In this document: one piece after another, positions 52,979 through 60,724 of the stretch | Position numbering within the stretch: position 1 is the stretch's first letter | Layout: each line of letters starts with the position of its first letter | Source of the DNA: Capnocytophaga periodontitidis | GTDB taxonomy: Bacteria > Bacteroidota > Bacteroidia > Flavobacteriales > Flavobacteriaceae | Direction of reading: 5' to 3' | Assembly: GCF_016126015.1 (NCBI RefSeq) | Contig: NZ_JAEFDB010000002.1 | Location: 310,001 to 374,000, forward strand | Length of the DNA stretch: 64,000 nucleotides | Translations under genes and position numbers: made by a program | The notes under the pieces: model-generated | The model's input: the letters and a program-made list of their open reading frames with translations, nothing else | Database searches by the model: none | Told to the model about the DNA's origin: nothing

Positions 52979-53897
52979 TTTCCTATAATTTCTTTCTCTT
53001 CTCGTTCTCGTTCCTTTTGCCATTTTAATTCTTTATCTCTCCATTCTTTTTTGAGTTCTTCTGCCCAGAAAATTTCATTTTTATAAGGTTCTCTTACTTT
53101 CAACCAATCACCTCCCCTAAGTGTTCTTTTCCCATAAGGAAAGAAATACCCATAATAATTCCCTGCTACAATCCCTCTGTCTTTAATATAAGCAAATTCA
53201 CTAATAGTATTATTGTCTCTTAAAGAATTAGAAAACAAATAAAAATAATAAATAATATCTCCTTCTTTATTTTCTACATTAGCCAAATAAATATGCTCTA
53301 AATGCTTAGGTATAATCCAAAAAAGTTCATCCAAAGGAAATTCTTGGTTAGGAAATTGTTTTTTATATAGAGACCTTAGCACACTTACAGGCATTGTTGG
53401 TTGATGAATATCTATCACATAATTATTAGTTGTTACTTTCATCTCTGAAGGTGTATTTGTGCAGAAAAATTCATTTACCCAACAGTTCTTTGCCACAAAA
53501 TATTTACCTTTAACCTTTTTAACTAAATACAATGCTCTACTATCTTCTATTTTAGCCTCTGGATTATAAGTCCTATTGTATATCTATCAAACAACTTTTT
53601 AGTTGGCAGAAAGTTCTTTTGCAATAAGGAAAAATCTATTTCTTGCCAACTATTCTTGCTTTCAAGGTCAGGGAGTACTGAAAACAAGACTATAAAATCA
53701 CTATCTAAGTCTTTGCCATAGTTTTTAGAAAATACATTGTAGATTTCTATTTCATAATCCACCTTATAAGGCAAAGTACTAAGAGTATATTTTTTTACGG
53801 TATAATTGCTTGTAATACTATCTAATAGTATATATTTTTGTTCTTGTGCTATTATGGCACAAGAACAAAAAAGTAGTAAGTAAAATAAGTTTTTCAT
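52975..53897 (-). pseudogene. Tandem secreted paralogue b, frameshifted
   Basis: One gene read in two frames. Residues 1-about 108 (MKNLFYLLLFCSCAIIAQEQ ... LFDRYT) lie in the frame from 53897, which ends at a stop at 53547. The rest (YNPEAKIEDSRALYLVKKVKGKYF ... IWAEELKKEW-type tail) continues in the frame ending at 52975. The frames differ by 2 nt and the shift falls near 53560-53580, with no long homopolymer. The downstream part keeps the family motifs (FAYIKDRGIVAGNYYGYF, IFWAEELKKEWRDKELK), so it decayed recently, or the base call is wrong. Confidence 0.75.
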
Positions 53898-53902
53898 AAG
53901 CC

Positions 53903-54745
53903 TTATTTTTTAGACTTTTCCTTCTCAGCCCATTCTTTTTTCAGTTCTTCTGCCCACATAATTTCTTTTTTACTAAGTATGTTGAGAGGTTGTTTTCCTA
54001 TATATTTATCACGAGGAATAAAATAATCATCATAAGAACCTCCTACAATGCCTTTATTTTTTATAAAAGCAAAACGAGAAACTCCTGCGTTATCAGTAAA
54101 ACTCCAAAAAAAGTATATTTTATTACCTTTTTTCTCCTCAATATGCGAAAGATAAATACTCTCTAATTCTCTAGGAATAGCATAGCGCATATCAGTGGCT
54201 TCTAAAGGGAAATCCCTATCAGGGAATAGTTTTAGATAAGCTGTTTTGAGTTCGTTATATGAAGTAAACTGCTGTCCTAAGTTTATTATATTTGCTCCTG
54301 AAATATGAAAAATAGAAGGGAAATTAACAACTCTAAATTTTTCTATAGAACAATAGGTCTTACTTCTATAAAAGGAGTTCCCTTCCTTCTTTATCATATA
54401 ATAGGGGTAAAAAAGTTTATAATTATTCTTAGGATTATCAACTTCTCTAAGCAATTGTTGAGTACTAAGGGCTTTTGAATGAAAAGCTTCCAAACTTATT
54501 TTTTCCCATTTATTGCCACTTTCTGTTTCTGGAAAGACCGATAACAGTAAAAACTCATCAGGATTAATCCATACATTGTATATGTCAATTCCTTGATGAT
54601 AGCCGTAAGGTATTGAGTTGATAGTGTATTTGTTGAAATTAAACTTTTGGGTTAGGCTATCAACTATTATATATTTATATTCTATTTGTCCCCAAGTTAA
54701 AGTAGGGAGAAGTAGAGAAATAATCCATCTTATTAAGGTGTACAT
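53903..54745 (-). CDS. Tandem secreted paralogue a
   Basis: 280 residues, most diverged of the array. Signal MYTLIRWIISLLLPTLTWGQ, then YKYIIVDSLTQKFNFNKYTINSIPYGY, KKEGNSFYRSKTYCSIEKF, PLEATDMRYAIPRELESIYLSHIEEKKGNKIYFFWSF and the shared FAFIKNKGIVGGSYDDYF and IMWAEELKKEWAEKEKSKK. Its ATG lies inside the zincin lipoprotein gene (13-nt overlap), so the two are translationally coupled. It is the first array gene after the presumed effector. Confidence 0.8.
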   Translation of the reverse strand: MYTLIRWIISLLLPTLTWGQIEYKYIIVDSLTQKFNFNKYTINSIPYGYHQGIDIYNVWINPDEFLLLSVFPETESGNKWEKISLEAFHSKALSTQQLLREVDNPKNNYKLFYPYYMIKKEGNSFYRSKTYCSIEKFRVVNFPSIFHISGANIINLGQQFTSYNELKTAYLKLFPDRDFPLEATDMRYAIPRELESIYLSHIEEKKGNKIYFFWSFTDNAGVSRFAFIKNKGIVGGSYDDYFIPRDKYIGKQPLNILSKKEIMWAEELKKEWAEKEKSKK

Positions 54746-56307
54746 TTTGTTCCTTTTTTATTATTGTTTCCTTCTCTTTCATTTTGATTAAGCCTAATTT
54801 CCCAATCAAACATTTCACGAACAATGCCTGTTTTAGCCATTGCTTTCGCTGTATCTAAAGGTATATTGTGATTATAAGAACGGATAGCGTCAACTAACTT
54901 ATCAATAAAAGGTTCAAACTGAAAATGGCCTCCTTTTTGATCTCTCAAAAATTGAAATCTATCATAAGCAACACCATTATGAATACCAATAGCTCTGTAA
55001 TAATATACAGAAGGATATTTTTCATTAAATTTATCTCCTAACTGTTTTTTTTCATAGCTTAGAAAAGCGTGTATAGCTTCGTGATACATAGTTACTAATA
55101 TGTATTCATTTGTAGCAGAGTTAAGGATATCTGGATTGAAATATATTTCAACCTCTCCTTTTTCTTTAGACATAGAAATTAGGTGGTAATATGCGTCTGT
55201 AGAACTTCCTCTTAACTTGTTATCTTCAAGAATAGTAAGATTAAATTTGTTATTTGTTCCAAAAGTCTCTCTAAGAATCTTAGCAATATCGTTATTTAAG
55301 TTAGGAGCTTGAGCTAAAAGGGCTTTTGCACACCGGTTGGTAAGAGAATCTTTTATAGTATCTTCTCTTTTGTCTTGCTTTTTCTCTTCTTTTTTCTCTT
55401 CCTCTTTTGCCATACCTGCTCCTATATTGCTACTGCTACCTCCGCCACCTGCGCTCCTTTTTTCTCTTAACTTTCTCGTATCATCGCTATCTCTATCATC
55501 ATAAAAGTCCCCATAATTATATGGTGAATAATCATAATACGTATAATGAGGAAAGTCAGAATTATTTCTACTTTTTTTAGTAAATTTGCCATAAACAGTA
55601 ACAGGCTCTAACACAAAGTAATTATCACTTCCGCCTCCACCACCATCACCATCGTCTTCTCGTTCATTTGGTCCTTTACCTGGGGAAAAAGTCGGAGGAG
55701 GTGTAATAATAAAACGACAACTTACACATATAGGCTTTCCACTTTTAGCGGTTACAGAGGCTTCGTTATTATCTATAATTCTATAGCTTCCTTTGCGTTT
55801 GGGTACTATTTTATGAGTAATAACTCCATCCGTCATTCGGTAAGCCGAAAGAAAGACACCTTTAGTATCAAGCAAATAAAATTCAGCATTTATAATGCGA
55901 CGATCTGCCCTAATACTATCTATCTGAGGAAGAAAAAGATATTGCTCAGTCTTTCCATCTTTTTTAAGGAAGAGTACTTCTCCATTGAGTTCTGTTCTAG
56001 AGATCCTCACGGGTACTTTGGCATAAGGCATTTCTTCTAAGTCTTTCATTTGCTCAAAATACTGCCAATCTGTTTCTAACTCAATAAACGGGTACTTCCT
56101 ACGGCTCACACTGTTGGTCGTGCGTTTCTGGTTTTCCGAAGCCTCAAAAAGGCTTTTGGCTTCATCTAAGCTCACCACCGCTTGAGGGTCTACGGCAGGA
56201 ACTGGTTCTTCTTGCGGTAATACTTCTGGAGCATCGTCGCGCTGGCAATTAGTAAGAAATAATCCTACTAATGTCAGTACTAATAGTTTTAAACTTGCAT
56301 TTCTCAT
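54733..56307 (-). CDS. Lipoprotein with C-terminal zincin (HExxH) domain
   Basis: 524 residues. Lipoprotein signal (LFLTNC, Cys21), an N-terminal beta-rich domain (about 70-200) ending in CVSCRF, a long low-complexity linker rich in Gly/Asp/Ser/Tyr and charged residues (about 205-320), and a C-terminal domain with YHEAIHAFLSY (HExxH at 409-413), the kind of motif found in zincin peptidases. A third zinc ligand was not identified with certainty. The modular plan (conserved N-terminus, disordered linker, enzymatic end) plus the paralogue array directly downstream resembles a secreted effector with its immunity genes. That reading is inference. Function otherwise unknown. Confidence 0.75.
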   Translation of the reverse strand: MRNASLKLLVLTLVGLFLTNCQRDDAPEVLPQEEPVPAVDPQAVVSLDEAKSLFEASENQKRTTNSVSRRKYPFIELETDWQYFEQMKDLEEMPYAKVPVRISRTELNGEVLFLKKDGKTEQYLFLPQIDSIRADRRIINAEFYLLDTKGVFLSAYRMTDGVITHKIVPKRKGSYRIIDNNEASVTAKSGKPICVSCRFIITPPPTFSPGKGPNEREDDGDGGGGGSDNYFVLEPVTVYGKFTKKSRNNSDFPHYTYYDYSPYNYGDFYDDRDSDDTRKLREKRSAGGGGSSSNIGAGMAKEEEKKEEKKQDKREDTIKDSLTNRCAKALLAQAPNLNNDIAKILRETFGTNNKFNLTILEDNKLRGSSTDAYYHLISMSKEKGEVEIYFNPDILNSATNEYILVTMYHEAIHAFLSYEKKQLGDKFNEKYPSVYYYRAIGIHNGVAYDRFQFLRDQKGGHFQFEPFIDKLVDAIRSYNHNIPLDTAKAMAKTGIVREMFDWEIRLNQNEREGNNNKKGTKCTP

Positions 56308-56332
56308 TGTAAATAAGATTGAAATTCTGCAA

Positions 56333-56364
56333 CAAAGGTAGATAGTGGTTTTTTATAAAGCAAA
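56333..56364 (-). promoter_or_regulatory. Promoter of the zincin/paralogue operon
   Basis: On the - strand TTTG (56361-56364), 20-nt spacer, TACCTTTG (56333-56340), 26 nt before the start codon: full consensus. Confidence 0.7.
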
Positions 56365-56610
56365 TAAGAGAAGAATTTTAACATTTTTATGCCCTAACAA
56401 AAAAATGCTTTTTTGGTAATTTGAATGTTAAAAAAATAGCGACTTATTATCTTTTTAACAAAAGAGTTGTAAATTTGTTATTTTTCAATCTTTTAAATTA
56501 TGGATATTTCAATGAAAAAGGAATAAAGAAATTAACTGTTTTTAACGTAATAATAGATTTTGTTAAATTCTAAGGACTTTAGCAAAGTGTAGCTATACAA
56601 AGACGATAAT

Positions 56611-56654
56611 AAAAAACTGCCCTGAAAAGTTTTATACTTTCTTGGGGCAGTTTT
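56611..56654 (-). terminator. Terminator of pepP
   Basis: On the - strand AAAACTGCCCCAAG pairs with CTTTTCAGGGCAGTTTT (allowing one bulge), followed by TTATT. It lies 28 bp after the pepP stop. Confidence 0.75.
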
Positions 56655-56681
56655 CATTATGATTAAAAAACAACTATGCCA

Positions 56682-58451
56682 TTATAGCGGTTTTACCAAA
56701 CTCAAGAACCATTCTTTTACATCACCTTCTAATAGAGGAGCGAGTTTTTCTTCACAGGTTTTGTGGTAGGCGTTGAGCCATTGGCGTTCTACATCGGTGA
56801 GGAGAGCTACATTAATACCTGAAGGCATAAACGGACAAAGCGTGAGGGTTTCGAAATCGTAGAAAGTACCAAACTCATTGCTCGCTACTTCACGCACCGT
56901 AATGAGGTTCTCGTGACGAATACCGTATTGGTTTTCGAGATATACCCCAGGTTCGTCGGAGCATACCATACCTGCTAATAGCACTTGTGGGTTGAGGTCT
57001 TTGCGGATATTTTGAGGGCCTTCGTGTACGTTCATAAAGCTACCTACACCGTGACCTGTGCCGTGACCGTAGTCCTTGTGGTTTTTCCAGAGTGCCATAC
57101 GCGCATAGGCGTCGAGCTGTACGCCACGAGTGCCTTTAGGAAACTGTACCATTGCGAGTTGTATCATTCCTTTGAGTACGAGGGTACTATCGTCTATAAA
57201 CTGCTGACTTACTTTGCCTAATGGAATGGTACGAGTGATATCGGTAGTGCCTTCAAGATACTGTCCGCCAGAGTCTACCAAAACGCTACCTTCGGGATGT
57301 ACCTCTTTACTGCCGTGTTCAGGAGCCGAATAGTGTACAATAGCACCATTACCTTGGTAACCAATGATACTGCCAAAACTTTCACCTACAAAGTTCTTGC
57401 CTTCGGCGCGGAAGTCGCGTAGCTTCTTGCCGATGCTGTATTCGGTCATTGGTTCTTTGCCTACTTGGTGGGTGAGCCAATAGAGGAACTTCACCATTGC
57501 CACCCCATCGCGTACCATTACGGTGCGGAATCCTTCGAGCTCGGTAGGGTTTTTCACGGCTTTCATTAGGTTGCCAGGAGCGGGAGCTTGCACGAGTTTG
57601 TTGTCCTTTTGGAGGGCTTCAAATATCGCTTGATTGGTATTAGGGGAGAGGAGTATATTTTGTCCTTTTACGGTAGCCAAATAGTTGTAGAACTCGTCAT
57701 AAGCACGTACGTTTACTTTGGCTGCTGCCAAATGAGCTTCTACCTCAGGGGTGAGTTTAGCTTTATCTACAAAAAGGGTGGCATCTTTATCGGTGAGGGC
57801 AATATAACCGAGGAATACAGGGTTGTAAGCCACATCGCTACCGCGGAGGTTGAGTGTCCAAGCTACATCGTCTAAGGCAGTGATAAGGTGTAAGGTAGTG
57901 CGATGGGTAGCCATTGCTTTGCGAATAGCGGTGAGTTTCTCGGCTACGGTTTGTCCTGCCCATTTATCGGGGTGTACGAAAATGTGATGAAGAAGGTCTT
58001 TTTCGCGATTTGTCCAAATAAGGTCGATGAGCGGTTTATGTACCAATTTGATGTTGTGAGCAGCTAAAGTAGCTTGTAGTTTTTCCCAAGCGATGTGAGA
58101 GGTTGCTAAGGCGTTGAGTGCTACAGTAGCCCCAGCAGGAAGTACTGATACGAGCCAATCGGCATAATCGGGAGTGCCTTCTACACCGTCTTTGAAGAGG
58201 TCGATGCCAGAGCCTTTGAGCTCAATCGCCGATTGTACAAAGTAACGAGAGTCCGTCCACAAGCCGGCTTTATCTTTGGTAACCACTACAAAACCCGCAG
58301 AGCCTGTAAATCCAGAGAGCCAAGCGCGTTCGAGCCATTCTTTGGGGAGGTATTCACTAAGGTGAGGGTCGGCGCTGAATACCACAAAAGCGTCGATGTG
58401 GTTTTCTTGCATTTTAGAGCGCAAGAGAAATAATTTTTCGGGTGTATTCAT
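56682..58451 (-). CDS. pepP: Xaa-Pro aminopeptidase (M24B)
   Basis: 589 residues, the long Flavobacteriia/eukaryote-type aminopeptidase P. Two N-terminal creatinase-like domains are followed by the pita-bread fold with metal ligands in SVLVDSGGQYLEGTTDITRTI (two Asp), GHGTGHGVG (His), HEGPQNIR and the late Glu region ENQYGIRHENL. Removes the N-terminal residue before proline from peptides. Complete and cytoplasmic (no signal). The terminator downstream marks a monocistronic unit. Confidence 0.95.
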   Translation of the reverse strand: MNTPEKLFLLRSKMQENHIDAFVVFSADPHLSEYLPKEWLERAWLSGFTGSAGFVVVTKDKAGLWTDSRYFVQSAIELKGSGIDLFKDGVEGTPDYADWLVSVLPAGATVALNALATSHIAWEKLQATLAAHNIKLVHKPLIDLIWTNREKDLLHHIFVHPDKWAGQTVAEKLTAIRKAMATHRTTLHLITALDDVAWTLNLRGSDVAYNPVFLGYIALTDKDATLFVDKAKLTPEVEAHLAAAKVNVRAYDEFYNYLATVKGQNILLSPNTNQAIFEALQKDNKLVQAPAPGNLMKAVKNPTELEGFRTVMVRDGVAMVKFLYWLTHQVGKEPMTEYSIGKKLRDFRAEGKNFVGESFGSIIGYQGNGAIVHYSAPEHGSKEVHPEGSVLVDSGGQYLEGTTDITRTIPLGKVSQQFIDDSTLVLKGMIQLAMVQFPKGTRGVQLDAYARMALWKNHKDYGHGTGHGVGSFMNVHEGPQNIRKDLNPQVLLAGMVCSDEPGVYLENQYGIRHENLITVREVASNEFGTFYDFETLTLCPFMPSGINVALLTDVERQWLNAYHKTCEEKLAPLLEGDVKEWFLSLVKPL

Positions 58452-58610
58452 TGTTTATAGTTTTATGTTTTTGCAGCTTTGCTGCCTTAATTTCTCGCAC
58501 TGATTACACGAATCACACAAATTTTGACACGGATAATTTTCTATTGTCAGTTGTGATGTGCACGGATTAGTAGCTATCGCTACCGGATTTAATGGATTAT
58601 TTCAAATATT

Positions 58611-58844
58611 TTAACAAAGTATGATTTTACGGCGAGCTTCTATTCTTTTAAATACTATATCAGCAGGCTCAGCAGGAGTTGGGTCGGCTTTAGATTCGTA
58701 ATAGAGTTGTAAGTCTTCTAACTCTTCATATAATTCAGCAATTCTCAAAAGCTCGTTGTATTGTTCAATAGGAACAACTGCCGAGAGTGTATTGCCTTGT
58801 CTATCAGTTAGAAAAGTGGGTTCTTGTAAAATCATTGTATTCAT
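58611..58844 (-). CDS. Phd/YefM-like antitoxin, no toxin partner visible
   Basis: 77 residues. The start TFLTDRQGNTLSAVVPIEQYNELLRIAE is of the Phd/YefM type (a short beta-strand, helix and TRxGxPVAVL-like stretch). A charged C-terminal tail FKRIEARRKI could bind a toxin. It begins 3 bp after the luxS stop and no RelE/Doc-type gene follows within 150 bp, so it is either an orphan antitoxin or a small regulator. Family call moderate. Confidence 0.7.
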   Translation of the reverse strand: MNTMILQEPTFLTDRQGNTLSAVVPIEQYNELLRIAELYEELEDLQLYYESKADPTPAEPADIVFKRIEARRKIILC

Positions 58845-58847
58845 ATT

Positions 58848-59327
58848 TTACTTGGGATAATTCAGATTTTTATCGGTGAGGTGATACAAGGTTTCCTCTA
58901 AGTATTTCTTAGCTTCATACTTCGCCATTAGGAGGTTATTGTTGTAGAAATTGCCGCATTCTAAAGCCGATGCCCCAGGAATATCGCCTTCAAAATTAGC
59001 GATATACTCAAAGAGTTCGGTAATCAAGGGAGCGATATCTTTAGAAGTATAGTCACCAGCGAGAATAAGGTAATTACCGGTCATACAGCCCATAGGCCCC
59101 CAATAGATAATCTTGTCTTTCCACTCGGGGTTGTTGCGCAACCAAGTAGCAGCAAGGTGCTCGATGGTGTGTATTTCGGGACTGCCGAGTACGGGCTCAC
59201 GGTAGGGGAGCTTCATACGGATATCAAAAGAGGTAAGCACTTCCTTGCCTACATAGTCTTTACGCGATACATAAATGCCACGCTCGAGTTTGAGGTGGTC
59301 GATACAAAAACTTGCTATTCTTTCCAT
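58848..59327 (-). CDS. luxS: S-ribosylhomocysteine lyase
   Basis: 159 residues, normal LuxS size. Cleaves S-ribosylhomocysteine to homocysteine and DPD, the precursor of autoinducer 2. Zinc ligands in HTIEHL (His/His, HxxEH) plus Cys in MGCMTGNY and the catalytic Glu and Cys regions are intact. The leader upstream is a copy of that before vapX, and the vapXD genes sit between the two leader copies; luxS is probably transcribed from the vapX promoter. Confidence 0.97.
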   Translation of the reverse strand: MERIASFCIDHLKLERGIYVSRKDYVGKEVLTSFDIRMKLPYREPVLGSPEIHTIEHLAATWLRNNPEWKDKIIYWGPMGCMTGNYLILAGDYTSKDIAPLITELFEYIANFEGDIPGASALECGNFYNNNLLMAKYEAKKYLEETLYHLTDKNLNYPK

Positions 59328-59402
59328 TTTATTTAGTTAAGAGGTAAGAGGTAAGAAATGATACCTTTTACTTCTTGATTTTTTGTTAATTGATATTTAG
59401 TT
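59320..59402 (-). repeat. Leader repeat, copy A (before luxS; includes the vapD 3' end)
   Basis: About 83 bp nearly identical to 59860-59942. Reads on the - strand: AACTAAATATCAATTAAC, then the AGAAGTAAAAGGTAT and CTTACCTC units up to the ATGGAA of luxS. The vapD stop and last codons lie in it. Confidence 0.85.
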
Positions 59403-59670
59403 GAAATTCTTGAGTGAAATCGGAGTAGTCTTCTATTTTAAAAGCGCGAATATCTCTCACTGAGAGGCAAAACCATTTGATATTTTTTAGGCTTTGTATA
59501 GCATGAAAAAGGGTTCGCAAATCGACTTCTGTAGCATACGTACTTCCTTGTATCCAATAAAAATCATTTTGCTTAAGTACTTTTCTAACTTCAGCATAAG
59601 CGTTGTGATATGGATCTTTATAATGTTTCTTTAGTTCAGAAACTATTAAGTCAAAAGCTATAGCGTGCAT
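59386..59670 (-). CDS. vapD: VapD-family endoribonuclease toxin
   Basis: 94 residues, standard Vap[18 protein letters not shown], the ribonuclease core FDLIVSEL with acidic residue, [22 protein letters not shown] and [26 protein letters not shown] are the family fingerprints; the ferredoxin-like fold is shared with Cas2. Purine-preferring mRNA cleavage is known in Haemophilus and Helicobacter VapD proteins. It overlaps the vapX-like gene by 13 nt, as in known VapXD pairs. Its last codons, including the stop, fall inside leader-repeat copy A. Confidence 0.92.
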   Translation of the reverse strand: MHAIAFDLIVSELKKHYKDPYHNAYAEVRKVLKQNDFYWIQGSTYATEVDLRTLFHAIQSLKNIKWFCLSVRDIRAFKIEDYSDFTQEFQLNIN

Positions 59671-59867
59671 AATTCTTCCTCTTCTACGGGTTTAAACATA
59701 TCTTCTTTTTCAAAGAATAATTCACCATTGTCCGTTTTTACTTCAATGACAATTCCTATAAAAGGATTTTGTTCTATTTCGGTAACGGTTGCTTCTACCC
59801 AATCGGGTTTTCCTGTGAGTTGAGGAGAAACCCACACACGTTGTCCTATGTTAAATTTGCTTTCCAT
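59658..59867 (-). CDS. VapX-like antitoxin
   Basis: 69 residues, small beta-rich protein with [23 protein letters not shown] and a Glu-rich tail ([10 protein letters not shown]), which resembles the KOW/SH3-like VapX proteins that neutralise VapD. Assignment rests on context: it lies just upstream of and overlaps vapD. A specific family hit would settle it. Its start region (ATGGAAAG) resembles that of luxS because both lie in the leader repeat. Confidence 0.7.
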   Translation of the reverse strand: MESKFNIGQRVWVSPQLTGKPDWVEATVTEIEQNPFIGIVIEVKTDNGELFFEKEDMFKPVEEEELCTL

Positions 59868-59942
59868 TTGTTTAGTTAAGAGATAAGAGGTAAGAAATAA
59901 TACCTTTTACTTCTTGATTTTTTGTTAATTGATATTTAGTTT
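59860..59942 (-). repeat. Leader repeat, copy B (before vapX)
   Basis: Matches 59320-59402. Beyond the repeat, the - strand frame of the vapD-like tail reads NSLSFSENSEALNKLNIN before a stop, possibly the remnant of another coding end. Confidence 0.85.
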
Positions 59943-60051
59943 ATTGAGAGCTTCTGAATTTTCGGAGAAACTCAGAGAGTTTCAGATAAAACGCTAACGC
60001 CTGATACCTGATGCCTAACACCTAAAACCTGACCCCTAATAAATTACACCG

Positions 60052-60083
60052 CAAAGGTATTGATTCTGTTGCTAAAAAGCAAA
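60052..60083 (-). promoter_or_regulatory. Promoter of vapXD (and perhaps luxS)
   Basis: On the - strand TTTG (60080-60083), 20-nt spacer, TACCTTTG (60052-60059). A leader of about 180 nt follows, with degenerate AGGTGTTAGG tracts (60003-60035). Confidence 0.65.
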
Positions 60084-60100
60084 TGTTTAAAGAATTTTGC

Positions 60101-60721
60101 TTAATAAATAAACAAATTAGTAAGGCAATCTTTTTTGAGTTCTACGAAAGCAGGTAGCGTTACTTGAGTTACATCAAAAGGGGTAGTGATGAGGTGCATA
60201 CCTGTTTTAGAAGGAATATGAGCTACAATTTTATTTTCTTCTGCGGGAGTCGCTATCTTGATTTGTGCTTCTATTTGAGATATATCAACCTGATGAGTGT
60301 CGCTGTCTATATCGATAATCCAGTACTTTTTGAGTTTTTTACTGCCTATACCCGAAGCACTTACACAAGAGGCAAACAGTTTTTCTACACGTGGATAGTG
60401 TTCTTGCTGTAGCAAATCGGGGAGGCGTTTGAGCATATCAAAAGCTACATTTTTATAACTCTTAGGATTGAGATTGATCATTGCTCTACATTGGAAAACC
60501 TCACAGAGTTTTACAATCTCGTCTCTTTTAGCCAATAACGATTTGCGGTCTTTTATTTGATACATTTTCACGATATGAGTACTTTTATGAAGTTCCTCAA
60601 TATCTTTTTTGCGTTGTAATAAAAAGACGAAGAAAAACAATTGTTCTCTATCCGCTTTATTGCTTATAGCAGCAAGGCGGTTGTCGATAAGTTCACTAAT
60701 GAGATCGAAATTATTTCTCAT
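60101..60721 (-). CDS. Hypothetical protein with primase-like motifs
   Basis: 206 residues. Two stretches in the C-terminal half recall archaeo-eukaryotic primase folds: KYWIIDIDSD (DxD at 137-139) and IPSKTGMHLITT (SxxxxH, 171-176). A preceding RAMINLNPKSYKNVAFDML segment fits the expected helix. A convincing third acidic motif was not found, and zinc-binding cysteines are absent. It could be a divergent primase-like or nucleotide-binding protein; confidence low. It begins 3 bp after the rsgA stop, so the two are cotranscribed. Confidence 0.6.
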   Translation of the reverse strand: MRNNFDLISELIDNRLAAISNKADREQLFFFVFLLQRKKDIEELHKSTHIVKMYQIKDRKSLLAKRDEIVKLCEVFQCRAMINLNPKSYKNVAFDMLKRLPDLLQQEHYPRVEKLFASCVSASGIGSKKLKKYWIIDIDSDTHQVDISQIEAQIKIATPAEENKIVAHIPSKTGMHLITTPFDVTQVTLPAFVELKKDCLTNLFIY

Positions 60722-60724
60722 ATC

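Larger units (their letters stand above)
56308..56681. other. 374-bp spacer between zincin and pepP genes
   Basis: AT-rich. It contains the zincin-operon promoter (56333-56364, - strand), a decayed ACTTTAGCAAAG repeat at about 56577 and the pepP terminator at 56611-56654. No ORF. Confidence 0.6.

Noticed and set aside
52975-53897. Two separate genes, 53897-53547 and 53532-52975
   Set aside because: Both pieces match consecutive parts of one paralogue; the second has no signal peptide. Better read as one frameshifted gene.
53903-56307. Zincin lipoprotein as a classic SprT protein
   Set aside because: SprT proteins are cytoplasmic and small; this one is a lipoprotein with a long linker, and only the HExxH is shared.
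59386-59670. Cas2 of a CRISPR system
   Set aside because: VapD shares the Cas2 fold, but there is no repeat array or cas1 and the VapD family fingerprints fit better.
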